IMG/VR virus record: IMGVR_UViG_3300031787_000170
Coordinates: 1-52,711 of that record
Length of the DNA: 52,711 nucleotides
Origin: a virus
Direction: 5' to 3' (one strand)
Shown: positions 1 to 11,100 of the stretch, in pieces
Position numbering within the stretch: position 1 is the stretch's first letter
How the letters are laid out: each line of letters opens with the position of its first letter
Position numbers and translations under genes: made by a program
Notes under the pieces: generated by a model
The model's database searches: none
What the model was told of the DNA's origin: nothing
The model's input: only the letters and a program-made list of their open reading frames with translations

Positions 1-19
1 AAAATACTGGACAAACTAA

Positions 20-3000
20 TTGGCTAGAAAACTACAACTAACTAATATGAAGAAAGAATTTTTAAAAATGGCTGGTGTAGAAAATGAAAAAGATTTCTAC
101 AAATTGTTTCCAACAGAACAAGCATTCTTTGGCATGTTTCCTGAAGCTAAAAAACTAGTACAAAAAAGGTATGGTGGTTTAGTAAAAGCAGTTGGTGGGT
201 TTAATGTTACAAGTGAAAGTACAAGACCAGCTGCAACATGTGGCAAAGGAGGTTGTAACAATCCAGATAATTTTGTTGATAATAGGATGATGAATATTAT
301 TAACAAACAAAAAGAAGCAAAACCTACAACTCCTTGGCAAAATATAACATCAAAAGTAGGACTTGAGAATGAGAATGAGATGTTAAAAAAAGAATGGGAG
401 CAAACAAGTAAAAATTATCCTGGTTTAACATATGATGAATTTTTTGCTGCTAATCAACTAGAAAGAAATAATAGATTAAATCAATCTCAATACAATAACT
501 ATTTTGATGAACAAGGTAATCCAATAGAAGGGAAAGATCCTCGTGCATATTCTTCACAACCTTATATTCCTTGGGTGAGATCTACGTTTAATAATCCCAC
601 TCCAAGTCGTGAAACTATAATGAGATATTTTCAAGACTACAAACTAAATAAAAATGATATAGAAAATTTAGTTAATGAAAGATATACTCCTAAAAATCAA
701 ATTGCACCTTCATATTTTAGAGCAGGTGGTGCATTAACTCAATTTCAACCAGGTGGTAGTAACGCTTCGCTTCCTGGTTATCTTCAAGTTAGAGATAAAC
801 AATATGGTAGTCAAGGGGATATAGTAAACAGAGGAATGAGTGTTGGAACAAAAGCTGCAATTCAACCACAAATTAAAGAGGAACAAGTTGTTAAACAAAT
901 AATGAAAAAAACAGGAGCAAGTAGGCCTGTTGCTCAACAAATACGTCAACAACAAACACAGAAAAAATCAAATGTAACAGTTGGTCAAGATAATAGAACA
1001 GATTATGAAAGAAAGGTTGCGCAGCAAAAAGTAGATGATGTTAATAAATATAGAACAGAAGTACTAGGTATTCCTGAAGGAACTACACAAAGAGATTTAG
1101 ATGAAGCAAATAAGTATAAAGAAAGATTAGGTAGAATATTAAATGTTGGTTTAACAGCAGCACCTTTGTTAGAAGGTGCACTTTCTTTAGGAGCTAGAGC
1201 AATACCAATGGCAGGTAGAACTGCTAGTAGACTTGTAGCACCAACTTCTACATCAACAAGACAAGCTACAATACAATCATTTAATCCTAAAACTAAAATG
1301 TATGAAACTAGACTTGTTGATATACCAGAACAGATTATACCAGGAAGATCGTTTGAAGATGTGCAACATAAAATACCAAGTTTATTAAAGGATTTAAAAA
1401 TTGGTCCTGTAGAACATTGGTTTAGAAAAAATTTTAAAGGAATTGGTAAATCAATTCCTACGAATAATGACCAAGGATTAGTTATAGATCCAACAGGTAA
1501 GATATGGGATAAAAATACAAGATATTGGTTAAATAGACTATATGGACATACTCCAGATCCTTTAGAGCTTATTAAACCTTATCAAGGTCAATATAGTAGA
1601 AATTTTGGAACTTTAATTTCTGAAAGTCCTAAACCTAATCTGACATCGGGTAGTTTTAATTTTGTAGGTAAAAGTGGGATTCAAGGTCAACCTTTACAAT
1701 CTGGATTATTAAATACAAGGGATCTTGGACAAATGATTCGTAACCCAAAACAATATTTTACTAAACCTGGAGGACCTCAAAAATTTGAAGTAAACTTTGA
1801 TGAAATTTCTAGAATGAATAGAGGTGAAATAGATCCTTTTGGTGAAACAGGAAGATTTTTTACTTTTGGTGAAACACCATCTAGAGTTATTGATTGGGGT
1901 AAAGTTGGAGAAACAGCACTTCAATTAGGACTTGGTACAGGATCAGTAGCTTCAGGAGCATATTTAGGAAGTCAAAGAAATAAAAAACAAGATGGTGGTT
2001 TAGTAAAAGCACAAGATGGTGCAGAATATACAGGTTCAAGTATTGTAGACTATTTAGCAACAAAAGGGTATCAAGGATCTAAACCATTTAGAGGACAACT
2101 TGCTAAAGAATATGGTGTTGAAGGGTATGATTATTCGGCAGCAAAAAACTTAGAGCTTCTTGAAAAACTTAGACAAAATCAAGATATTCTTTTAGCTCAT
2201 CAACAATCATTTACTCCAGTTAGTGTTGAAACAATTGAGCAATTGCATGCAAAAAATAAAGCAGGATTAGATAGACATTCATCTCTTCCTGGAAAAGAAG
2301 AAGCTAGAAGTAATTATAATGCTGATAAACTAAATGCTCTTTTAGATATTGCTACTATGGACATTAATAAAGGAATGGGGACAATGCCTCAGTTTGGTTT
2401 TAATAATGCTTCTCAATATGCAGCAATGAATAAAAAACCAAGTGTCTCTACTGAAGAATACTCATCTGATCCTACTACTGAAGATTACACTGCAGATCCT
2501 GGTGGTTATTATAAAACCATACAAGAAGGTGAAGAAGCTTTTGTTCTTCCTGAAGTGGTAGTTACATCACCTGTAACTAAAAAACAAATTCAAGAAATTA
2601 AAGCTAAAAAAGGAGCAATGGATCAGTTTAATAAATATTTAGATTATTCTAGAAGTTTGCTTCAAATTCCATTTAGACCTGGTCAACAACCTATTTCACA
2701 AAGAAAAGAAGAATATACTGAGTTTGATGTATTACCTGAAGAAGGTTTACCTAATAAACAAAATCAAAAAAACAACTTAGGTTTTTTTGATTATTTAAAT
2801 CTTGGTACTAAAGCTGCTGGACTTTTTTTGGGTGAATTTTTAGATCCTACTAAAAACATAGAAAGAATAAGCAGCGGTGTTAATGATATATTTCAACTCG
2901 GTCAAAATTATTTTGCAAGAAAAAATGCACTTAAAGAAGGTGATGATCTTAATAAATCAAAGTCAACAATTTCAATTCCAAAAGTAGAAAAACCAGTTGT

Positions 3001-5557
3001 TAGTCAATCACCATTAGTACTTGAAAGTACACCATATGCAGAAGGTAGTGCAATAGAAATGTATGATAAAAATGAAGCGTATGATAAAAAGAATAAAAGA
3101 TATATTACAAAACCATTATGGCTTGATCTAAGCAGTTCTAGTTTAAGATTAGGAGCAAGAAATAGAGGTAGTAGATTAGGTGATATTAAAACGGAAGGTT
3201 TTGTTATAACACCATTTGCAAAAGAATATGGAATGGGTGAGGGGTATACTGATAATAATGGTACAAATACAATTAGAAGATACAGCGATAATGAAATAGC
3301 AGATGATAAAATATACGGGGGAATTGATGCTGAAGGTAAATTCTATTTAGATTATGGTAAAAATTTGAAAGGAAAGAATTTAGAAATGGCTGATTTTAGA
3401 TCTGCGGAAATTACTGGAATTGCAAAAGAAAAGAATGGAAAATACATGTATAGTGATGCTACATCTAATTATGAGGTAGCAAGAACAGCAATGGCTTTTG
3501 ATGAAAACGGTAATCCAACAGTTAATTTAAATATTTTAATTCCTAAAAAACAAATTGATAAAGGTCATGAATCATTTGGAGCTGTTGGAGGTGGTAGGTA
3601 TATTTTAGCTACACCTGATTTAAAGAAAAAAGTACTAGTTGCAGGTTCTTTAAAAAATATTGATGACTATGTTGAACAGTTTAAAAAAGCAACAGGTCTA
3701 TCAGTAATTAAATTAATTCCACTTGATAATGGTACATTTGCTAGAGGTTTGTTTACAAAAGATGGCGTTATAACAAATAAAGATCAAAATAGATATGATA
3801 ATTTTAATCATACAGGTGGAGCTGCTTTTTATTTAAAACAAAAAAGACATGGAGGATCTGTTCTTTCTAAAATGCAAGGAGGAGGAACACCACCTAATTG
3901 TGATCCTGGTTATATGCCTGATCCAAATGATCCTACAAAGTGTATTCAAGATCCTAATATTTTTGCTATGTTTAAACCACCATCTATGGATGATGAGACA
4001 TTTGGTGATCCATTTTCTACAACTTCAACTACAACTACATGGGTTCAGTGGTATAATCAAAATTTAGCAAACTCTGTTATTGATCCTCCAAGTGGAAAAA
4101 GTATTATGGATATGAAATGGGAGGGTGATCCTACATACGATCCTTCTAAGGAAACAGATATGTATGGTAATGTAATAACTAGTACCACTACAAAAGCTCC
4201 TAGATATCTTTTTGGTAAGTTTGGAGAATGGATGGATAAAAAAGGCGCAGCTGCTTTTACTCAAGTAGCTAAAGGTTTAAATACAGGATTTGCTCTTGGT
4301 AATAGACTTGCTGCTGAAAAACAACATAGAGATTTTCAAAAAAGTTATGAAAAGAATTTAAGAAATAAAATATTTACACAACCTGTAATGCCTTCTGTAT
4401 CAGGATCTAGAGGAGACTATACACAAACTGGAGCATTTAGACCTAATGAGTATACAGTAAATAAAGGAATGTACACATCTAATATGCCAGGTGCAATAGT
4501 AGGTACACAACAGTTTGCTCAATTTGGTGGAGGTATTATTGGTGAGCAACTAGTAGTTCCAGAAACTGAATTTTCTCCTATAGTTACTCCTGAAGTTGTT
4601 GTTGAAACACCTGCTTCTTCTGTTCAACCACAAACTACAAATACAACAACAACTCCACCATCATCATCTTCGTCTAAACCAAAAAAATATAATTTTGCTG
4701 GTGTAAATCCTGTGATAGAACAAACATGGGATGAAATTCTTAAACAATATGCAGGTGTAAGAATGTCTGGTATATGGGGTGATAAAAAACATAGACAAAG
4801 AGAAAGTGATCATAATACAGGTAATGCTCTTGATATTGGTATAGTTAACATTGATCAAGGTAATAAGATTGCTGAACAGATTATTAGTCAAGCAAAAGAA
4901 AAAAGAGTAAAATATGTTATATTTAATAGAAGAGTATGGAATCCACAAGAAGGTTGGCATAAATATATACCCACTAAAGCTAATGGCAATAATCCACATA
5001 CCACTCATGTTCATATAAGTTTCTTTCCCTATGAAGGAAAAAAGAATGATAAAAAAACTGGAGAAAGTATAGCTTTAACACATAACAATCCTGGTAACAT
5101 TCACTTTGGTAAGTTTACAAGTCAATGGGGAGCTGAAAAAGGAGCGTATGATAACAAAGGACATGTAGCTAAATTTAAATCTTTAGATGAAGGATGGGAT
5201 GCACACAAAAAACTTTTGTCGGGACCAGATTATAGTGATTTTACTATAGAACAGGCTAGGAATAAATGGGTTACTGGTGATCCTAATAAAATTACTGATT
5301 CTTCTAAATTTATTTTAAAAGAATTAGGAGTTGGTGCTAATTTAAAGATTAGAGATTTAACTCAAGATCAATTTAATAAACTTGCTTCTTTATTTGTAAA
5401 ATATGAAGATAATATCTTATATAAAAAAATGAAAGATCTTAAAAAATATTTTGAATTAGGAGGAGAAGTGAGTTATAATGAAGGTGAAGAATATGATTTA
5501 ACAGAAGATCAAATAAGACAAATTCTTGAAAACGGTGGTGACATAGAGTATATTTAA
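20..5557 (+). CDS. Giant virion/tail-associated protein with C-terminal cell-wall hydrolase domains
   Basis: A 1845-residue protein, probably carried in the virion, whose C-terminus could open the host cell wall at entry. Most of it (about 1-1530) is unrecognised and low in hydrophobicity. A Thr/Ser/Pro linker near 1540-1555 leads into a domain with M15/ARB-07466-like zinc peptidase motifs: H1598 and D1605 in a DHNTGNALD segment, then H1663-V-H1665. It is followed by a domain beginning NNPGNI (1689-1694), typical of phage lytic transglycosylase/structural hydrolases. Short Gly-Gly motifs recur along the chain, with a 20-base direct repeat at two of them. The TTG start lies directly after an in-frame TAA at 17-19 (probably the end of the previous gene). 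ATG at 47, with an A-rich leader, is an equally good start and would remove nine residues. It heads the block of giant plus-strand genes. The domain calls rest on motifs; the cargo role is inferred from crAss-like gene order. Confidence 0.72.
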   Translation: MARKLQLTNMKKEFLKMAGVENEKDFYKLFPTEQAFFGMFPEAKKLVQKRYGGLVKAVGGFNVTSESTRPAATCGKGGCNNPDNFVDNRMMNIINKQKEAKPTTPWQNITSKVGLENENEMLKKEWEQTSKNYPGLTYDEFFAANQLERNNRLNQSQYNNYFDEQGNPIEGKDPRAYSSQPYIPWVRSTFNNPTPSRETIMRYFQDYKLNKNDIENLVNERYTPKNQIAPSYFRAGGALTQFQPGGSNASLPGYLQVRDKQYGSQGDIVNRGMSVGTKAAIQPQIKEEQVVKQIMKKTGASRPVAQQIRQQQTQKKSNVTVGQDNRTDYERKVAQQKVDDVNKYRTEVLGIPEGTTQRDLDEANKYKERLGRILNVGLTAAPLLEGALSLGARAIPMAGRTASRLVAPTSTSTRQATIQSFNPKTKMYETRLVDIPEQIIPGRSFEDVQHKIPSLLKDLKIGPVEHWFRKNFKGIGKSIPTNNDQGLVIDPTGKIWDKNTRYWLNRLYGHTPDPLELIKPYQGQYSRNFGTLISESPKPNLTSGSFNFVGKSGIQGQPLQSGLLNTRDLGQMIRNPKQYFTKPGGPQKFEVNFDEISRMNRGEIDPFGETGRFFTFGETPSRVIDWGKVGETALQLGLGTGSVASGAYLGSQRNKKQDGGLVKAQDGAEYTGSSIVDYLATKGYQGSKPFRGQLAKEYGVEGYDYSAAKNLELLEKLRQNQDILLAHQQSFTPVSVETIEQLHAKNKAGLDRHSSLPGKEEARSNYNADKLNALLDIATMDINKGMGTMPQFGFNNASQYAAMNKKPSVSTEEYSSDPTTEDYTADPGGYYKTIQEGEEAFVLPEVVVTSPVTKKQIQEIKAKKGAMDQFNKYLDYSRSLLQIPFRPGQQPISQRKEEYTEFDVLPEEGLPNKQNQKNNLGFFDYLNLGTKAAGLFLGEFLDPTKNIERISSGVNDIFQLGQNYFARKNALKEGDDLNKSKSTISIPKVEKPVVSQSPLVLESTPYAEGSAIEMYDKNEAYDKKNKRYITKPLWLDLSSSSLRLGARNRGSRLGDIKTEGFVITPFAKEYGMGEGYTDNNGTNTIRRYSDNEIADDKIYGGIDAEGKFYLDYGKNLKGKNLEMADFRSAEITGIAKEKNGKYMYSDATSNYEVARTAMAFDENGNPTVNLNILIPKKQIDKGHESFGAVGGGRYILATPDLKKKVLVAGSLKNIDDYVEQFKKATGLSVIKLIPLDNGTFARGLFTKDGVITNKDQNRYDNFNHTGGAAFYLKQKRHGGSVLSKMQGGGTPPNCDPGYMPDPNDPTKCIQDPNIFAMFKPPSMDDETFGDPFSTTSTTTTWVQWYNQNLANSVIDPPSGKSIMDMKWEGDPTYDPSKETDMYGNVITSTTTKAPRYLFGKFGEWMDKKGAAAFTQVAKGLNTGFALGNRLAAEKQHRDFQKSYEKNLRNKIFTQPVMPSVSGSRGDYTQTGAFRPNEYTVNKGMYTSNMPGAIVGTQQFAQFGGGIIGEQLVVPETEFSPIVTPEVVVETPASSVQPQTTNTTTTPPSSSSSKPKKYNFAGVNPVIEQTWDEILKQYAGVRMSGIWGDKKHRQRESDHNTGNALDIGIVNIDQGNKIAEQIISQAKEKRVKYVIFNRRVWNPQEGWHKYIPTKANGNNPHTTHVHISFFPYEGKKNDKKTGESIALTHNNPGNIHFGKFTSQWGAEKGAYDNKGHVAKFKSLDEGWDAHKKLLSGPDYSDFTIEQARNKWVTGDPNKITDSSKFILKELGVGANLKIRDLTQDQFNKLASLFVKYEDNILYKKMKDLKKYFELGGEVSYNEGEEYDLTEDQIRQILENGGDIEYI
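171..2011 (+). repeat. 20-base direct repeat within the 1845-residue gene
   Basis: Positions 171-190 and 1992-2011 are identical over 20 bases and encode the same Gly-Gly-Leu-Val-Lys-Ala motif in the same frame. They are the DNA trace of a recurring Gly-Gly motif in this protein (near residues 51-60, 233-246, 657-667, 1275-1285, 1500 and 1811). The feature spans both copies; the sequence between them is ordinary coding DNA. Confidence 0.8.
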
Positions 5558-5577
5558 AATATATTAAAACAAACAAT

Positions 5578-8133
5578 ATGAAAGTTAGAATTACAAGAGC
5601 TCCTCAAAAGATGGTTTATGGTGGACAAAAGAAACACTCACTTGATATAGTGAGAACAACGATTGATGATTATGATCCTGATTACAATGATGTTGAAAGA
5701 AAAAACACTCGTAGTGCTGATCCTAGAGAGGATTCAAATGTAGAAGTTGAAGGAGGTGAAGAAATTAAATATACAACTGGTCCATTACAAAAAGCAGTGG
5801 GTCCTAATCATAATCCCGATCCTAATAAAGAAGGTGGTGTTCCTATGAATCTACCTGATAACTCATTTGTTTATTCTAAAAGAAAAGGAAAAATGGGAGT
5901 GAAAGGTAGTGTTCTATCTCAATTTGGTAAATCAGAAAAAGATAAAAAAACTTATTCTTTTGCAGAATTAGCTGGTCAATATAGACCAAATAAATATTAT
6001 GATATTCTTCAAAATGATAAAGCAGATCCTTTACAAAAAGCAACAGCAGCAGCAATGATACAAAAATATGATGATAAGCTTGCTAGTCTAGCTATATTAC
6101 AAGAATCTAAAAAAGGTTTTCCACAGGGGATTCCAGAAATTGCTAAAGAAAAATTTGCTAAAATGCAACAATATATGCAACAATCTCAACAACAACAAAT
6201 GGAGCAGCAACCTCAAGATCAAATGATGCAACAACCACCTATGATGGGTCAACAACCTATGGCTATGTATGGATATAACACTATGAACTATGGAGGATTT
6301 GTTCCTGACTATAGTAGTATAGGTGATATGTATAGATATCAAGCTGGTGGATCATCTCGTAGTCAAGATAAGAAGATAGCTCAATACATTTCTGTTTATG
6401 CTCAACTAACAAAAAAGTCTGAGGAAGAAATATATCAAGCACTTCAATCGCTTGGTCGTGCACAACAACAAGAAGCATTGCAAAACATTATGCAAACTGT
6501 TGAAGACGTTATTTCTCAACAACAAGGTGGTGGTGGTGGAGATCAGCAAATGATGCAGCAACAAGATACATCGGGATACTATAGTGCTCCAGGTGGAGAA
6601 CCAGATTATGCTATGCAACAAGCTCAAGAAGAACAACCTACAGAAGAAGAAGAAACTCAACAAATGAGAAGAGGAGGTTCTTATAGTGGTACATATTATC
6701 AAGGAACATATTTTGCTAATGGAGGATCATTTGTTCCTACATATGGAGATAGTTCTTATAATGATCAGTTTGGTGGTGAGATATATGACTATGATAACTA
6801 CATGCTACCAAAAGCTCAAGGTGGATTACAATCTCCAAATAAAGTGTCAAAAAAAGATTTTGAAGCTAAAGTTGCTAGTGGAGAATATCAACGTATACAA
6901 GGAACTAATAAAGCAAGAAAAGGAAATACAGTTATTGAGGTAGCTGGTACATACAAACCAGGTACACCAGGATATACTAAAAAAGGATCACCTGGTAAAT
7001 CAGTTGAAGTTAGAGGAGCTGTTTCTGGTGGTAAACCTGGTAAAGCTTGGGAAGATTGGATTAAAGCACAATTAGCAAAAGGTGTTACAATAGAAGAACT
7101 TGCTAAAAAGGGTCATGGTACTGTTAGTGGTTTACAAAAATATAAATCATATTATAAACCTATACAACAAGCAACACCAGATGAAGTAGTTCCTGAAACA
7201 AAAGGTACGTGTCTTGATGAAAAAGGTAATCCTGATCCTACATTAGAGTATAATGAAAAAACAGGAAAGTGTGAAAGAAAAAAAGAAATTCAAGAATATA
7301 TAACATATGAAGAAGGTGAAGAAGGACCTAAAGCAGGTGATGTAACTGGTGGTAATTTTGGTGGTGGTTATTATGGAATTCCTTTTCAAAACACATTAGG
7401 AATAATGGCAGCTGCTGCTTATCCTCCTCTCTATCTTCGTCCTTTTTACGATGAGCCTCAAGGAGTTATACCTAGACCTACATTTTATGATCCTGAAAGA
7501 GAACTTGCTTCAGCACAAGAAACTGCTAGAGGATTAGAACAAATGGCTGGTATGATCAATCCTCAAGCTGCTGGAGCTATGGCTAACTATATACAAGCAA
7601 ATGCTGCTAAAACATCAGCTGACACTATAGGAAGATATCAAAATCTTAATGTTGGTGTGGCTAATCAGTATTCTCCATTGCAAGCTCAAGTATATAATTC
7701 TCTTGCTGCTCAAAAACGTGAAACAAGAAATAAAAGATATACGGGTGAAACTGTTGCTGCACAACAATATCAAAATGCTATGCGTAAATATGGTACTGAT
7801 TTTGCAGAAACGCTTGGTGAAGGTATTGAAGCAGGTATTAAAAAAGGACAACTTTATGATACATCTAAATATTATACATCAGATCCTTTTGGTAGACTTA
7901 GACTTAAACCAGGTGTTAATGCAGCTGATGCTATTATGGGTTCAACAGCCTCTGGTTCAAACATGTCTTCTGAATTTTTAAAAGACTACGATAAATACAA
8001 AGGCACAATGGATAAAGATGCTCTTAATCAATATCTTAAAATAAAATATGGACCATCTTCAAGACGTGGATCTTCTTCAGATGATGATGTAGCATTTAAC
8101 TTTGGAGCTAGCGCATATCCATTTATGTCATAA
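5578..8133 (+). CDS. Large Gln/Gly-rich structural or cargo protein
   Basis: An 851-residue protein that I recognise only by type: large, Gln-rich virion proteins that sit upstream of the RNA polymerase gene in crAss-like and related Bacteroidetes phages. The N-terminus holds an acidic segment rich in Asp/Glu/Gly leading to a GGVPMNLPDNSFVYS stretch. Residues about 195-245 and 300-360 are dominated by Gln, Met and Gly and are probably disordered. Gly-Gly motifs of the kind seen in the preceding protein recur (GGFVP, GGSFVP, QGG). The C-terminal third is Ala/Gln-rich, probably helical, and contains Tyr/Pro motifs. The ATG follows a clear AAACAAACAAT leader, 20 bases after the previous stop, so the two genes are probably co-transcribed. 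No enzymatic motif was seen. A capsid or tail cargo role is inferred from position. Confidence 0.7.
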   Translation: MKVRITRAPQKMVYGGQKKHSLDIVRTTIDDYDPDYNDVERKNTRSADPREDSNVEVEGGEEIKYTTGPLQKAVGPNHNPDPNKEGGVPMNLPDNSFVYSKRKGKMGVKGSVLSQFGKSEKDKKTYSFAELAGQYRPNKYYDILQNDKADPLQKATAAAMIQKYDDKLASLAILQESKKGFPQGIPEIAKEKFAKMQQYMQQSQQQQMEQQPQDQMMQQPPMMGQQPMAMYGYNTMNYGGFVPDYSSIGDMYRYQAGGSSRSQDKKIAQYISVYAQLTKKSEEEIYQALQSLGRAQQQEALQNIMQTVEDVISQQQGGGGGDQQMMQQQDTSGYYSAPGGEPDYAMQQAQEEQPTEEEETQQMRRGGSYSGTYYQGTYFANGGSFVPTYGDSSYNDQFGGEIYDYDNYMLPKAQGGLQSPNKVSKKDFEAKVASGEYQRIQGTNKARKGNTVIEVAGTYKPGTPGYTKKGSPGKSVEVRGAVSGGKPGKAWEDWIKAQLAKGVTIEELAKKGHGTVSGLQKYKSYYKPIQQATPDEVVPETKGTCLDEKGNPDPTLEYNEKTGKCERKKEIQEYITYEEGEEGPKAGDVTGGNFGGGYYGIPFQNTLGIMAAAAYPPLYLRPFYDEPQGVIPRPTFYDPERELASAQETARGLEQMAGMINPQAAGAMANYIQANAAKTSADTIGRYQNLNVGVANQYSPLQAQVYNSLAAQKRETRNKRYTGETVAAQQYQNAMRKYGTDFAETLGEGIEAGIKKGQLYDTSKYYTSDPFGRLRLKPGVNAADAIMGSTASGSNMSSEFLKDYDKYKGTMDKDALNQYLKIKYGPSSRRGSSSDDDVAFNFGASAYPFMS

Positions 8134-8140
8134 ACCTTAG

Positions 8141-8158
8141 AAGTTTAGTTTTAAACTT
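8141..8158 (+). promoter_or_regulatory. AT-rich hairpin in the 59-base gap between two cargo genes
   Basis: A perfect 7-bp inverted repeat (AAGTTTA, loop GTTT, TAAACTT) begins 7 bases after a stop codon and is followed by an AT-rich tract up to the next ATG at 8193. This is the longest gap inside the giant-gene block, so it may be an internal promoter, an RNA-processing site or a weak terminator. The stem has a single G-C pair near each end and no strong U-tract, so terminator function is doubtful. Confidence 0.3.
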
Positions 8159-8192
8159 AGAAAATTTTATAGTATATTTATAATGTAACAGT

Positions 8193-11100
8193 ATGGCAAC
8201 TTATATTCCCAATATTACAGACGTTTTTCCTGAACCTTATATATACAAACCTGATTTAGCATTTTATGATAAAATGCTTCAAAGGAAAACTGCATTGTAT
8301 GAGGAAGGTATTTCTAAAGCTAGAAGTGCTTGGGAATCAGTACTTAATGCTCCTCTTTCTAATAAGTACAATATACAAATAAGAGATGAGTATATTAAAC
8401 AAGCTAGAGCAAATCTTCAAAAAATGGCTGGGTTTGATTTTGCTCAACCTCAAAATGTAGCTGCTGCTCGTGGAATATTTGCTCCTTTTTGGGAAGATAA
8501 TTTTATTGTAAAAGATGCACAACTTACCAAAGCTTATCAAAATGAATTTCAAACTCTTGAAAGTTGGAAAAATAGTGATGACCCTAAGATAAGAGAACAA
8601 TATAGTGGTGTTGTAGCTAAAGATCTTCAGAACGGTTTAGATGTTTTGATTAATGCTAATAGAACAGATGATGATTTTTCAAAAGTACAAAAGCGTAAAG
8701 CTATTCCTTTTACTAATATTGAAAAATATTTAAATGAAGTTGCTGGTAAAGATGGTTTAAAAATAGTTTGGGATGAGACAAGTGCTGATGGTGCATATTT
8801 AATTAGTACAGAAAATGGAGAGAGATCTAAAAAACATTTTGCTACATGGGCTGAGTCAATGATAGGTAATAATTTCTATGAGCAATTTAGTGTAACAGGT
8901 AGAGTGGAAAAAGAAGAAAGATACAAACAATACAAAAATCAATTTCCTAATCTAACAGATGCTCAGATTTACGAAAAAATGGCTGATGATGTAGTAGGTG
9001 AGTTTGATAAAGGATATCAAAAAAGAAAAAATAATGTAGCTGTAGAAATTGCTAGAATTAATGGGTTATTAAACGCTCTTCCAAAAAATCTCACTCCTGA
9101 ATATCAACAAGCTGCGTTACAATATCAAAAACAAAAAGCTGAGTTATTAGGAAAATCAAATGCTATAGATAAAGAATACGAAATTAATTTTCCTAAAAAT
9201 TATCAAGCCCAACTTAAAAACAATATTATTTTAAATCCTGAAGGTTTCTTTGGTAAACTTGCTAAACAACGTCTTGTAGATAATTGGTCTACAGGTGTGT
9301 CTTCATTAGAATCTAGAAAGATTAAGCCTAATGAAACATATTTTAAAGCACAAGAAGCCCAACTTAATCAAAGAAAATTTGATTTAGATGTTTTAAATTA
9401 TGAGTTAAATAAACAAGAAGCAGAGTGGAAACGTGACCAGGATTTGTGGGAAAGAGCTAATCCTAATAAAAAAACTGATGGATCTGGTGGATCTGGTGGA
9501 TCTTCAGGTGTAACTACAAATGCATTAGGTCAGTTAGTAGACAAAAAAGGAAATGTTTTAACTGAACCTATAAAAGGAATTGAAACAGTAACTGGTGGTA
9601 GATATCTTGGACTAGGTACAACTAATGTTATTGAACAAGGAACTGCTGCTGAAATATTTGATAGACGTCAAAAAGAACTTTTTTATAGTTCATATAATCT
9701 TGCATTTAGTCCTGATGGTTTATTATATTTTGCAAAGAATGGTTTAGGATTAACTGATGCTGAAGTAGCAAGTATTTCATCAGCTTTTGATAATGAATTA
9801 AGAGGTGGTCTGTTTAATCCAGGAGCTCCTGATTATAAATTTACACCTGAGCAAGCTGCTGCTTCAAAAAAATTAGAAAAGTTACTTATTGAAAATAAAT
9901 ATGTTAAAGAAGCTGGTATAACAAAACTTACAGGACCAGGAACAATGCGTAATGCTTTAATTGCATATACGCAGGGTTATTTAAAAGATAGAATGGATGA
10001 GGCTAAAAATCATATTGGTGCAGATGGAAAACCTCAACCATTAGATTTTATGTTAACAGCTCAAGAACAAAAAGCATTAATTAATTATAACGTTGCTAAA
10101 ACAAACCTAGAAGTTTATTTGGCTAATGAAGAAAATAGAAAACAAATATTAGATAAATATGCAAAAACAAATCCAGCAGAAGCAAATAAATATTTTACTA
10201 AAAAAAATGATGGTACATATGAGTTACTAACTTCTGAAAAACTTGCACAAATATCTGAAGTTAAAGCATTTAAAGATTTTACGTTTACTACTTATGCTGG
10301 TGTTCCAATTATAGGTGCAAATTTACCAATTCAGGTACCAAATATGTTTAATATTAAACTTAAACCTGAAGCAATAGCTCAAGCTATTTTTAATAATAAA
10401 TTTAGTTATAAAATTATTGGTGGTTATAAAACACCTGTATCTACAGATCCAACAGCTTTAAAGTCTATTCAAATTGAAATGAATGGAGAAACTCTTTATG
10501 CACAGGAAAAAGATCTTTTAAAACTTAAACAGACAATAGATAACTTTACTGATAAATTTGGAGAACCTTGGGATTTTAGAAAAAACTATAACAAAGTATA
10601 TAATTCAGTAGTTCCCAGTTTACAATTTTTTTCAAGTCAAACAGGTAAAGTGGGGACTAACTTTAGTTATTTATTTGATCCAGAAAAAAGTACAAGAGAT
10701 GGTGATAAAGCATTTGCTCTTTTTCAAGAAGTGTTAGAACCTGCAAATGCCGAAGTTTATATAGAAGAAAGTAATGGAACAATAAGAGAAGCTACTATTC
10801 CTGAAATGGCTGCAATAAGAAAACTGCAACAAAATGAAAAACAAACAGAACAGTATTTTGGAGGTTTTAAATACAATACAGCAGGTGGTGGATTAATAGC
10901 AGGAAGAGCAAATATATCTGTAGATTTTGGAGCTATTACTGATGGTTCAAAAATTGTTTTAGGAACTGAAAAATTAACAGATTTGGCTGGCAAAAAATTT
11001 GTATTTGCAATTAATGAAGGAAGTCCTAGTTTAGGTCCGAACTTACGTGATATGCCTAAGAATTCTGGATATTATATTTATCAAACATTATTAAGAGGAA

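Noticed and set aside
1-19. End of an upstream gene (codons KYWTN then TAA)
   Set aside because: Only five codons are visible, too little to call a feature.
4664-5014. Minus-strand 116-codon frame
   Set aside because: It is a shadow of the 1845-residue gene; composition is hydrophobic/low-complexity and the real frame carries clear hydrolase motifs.
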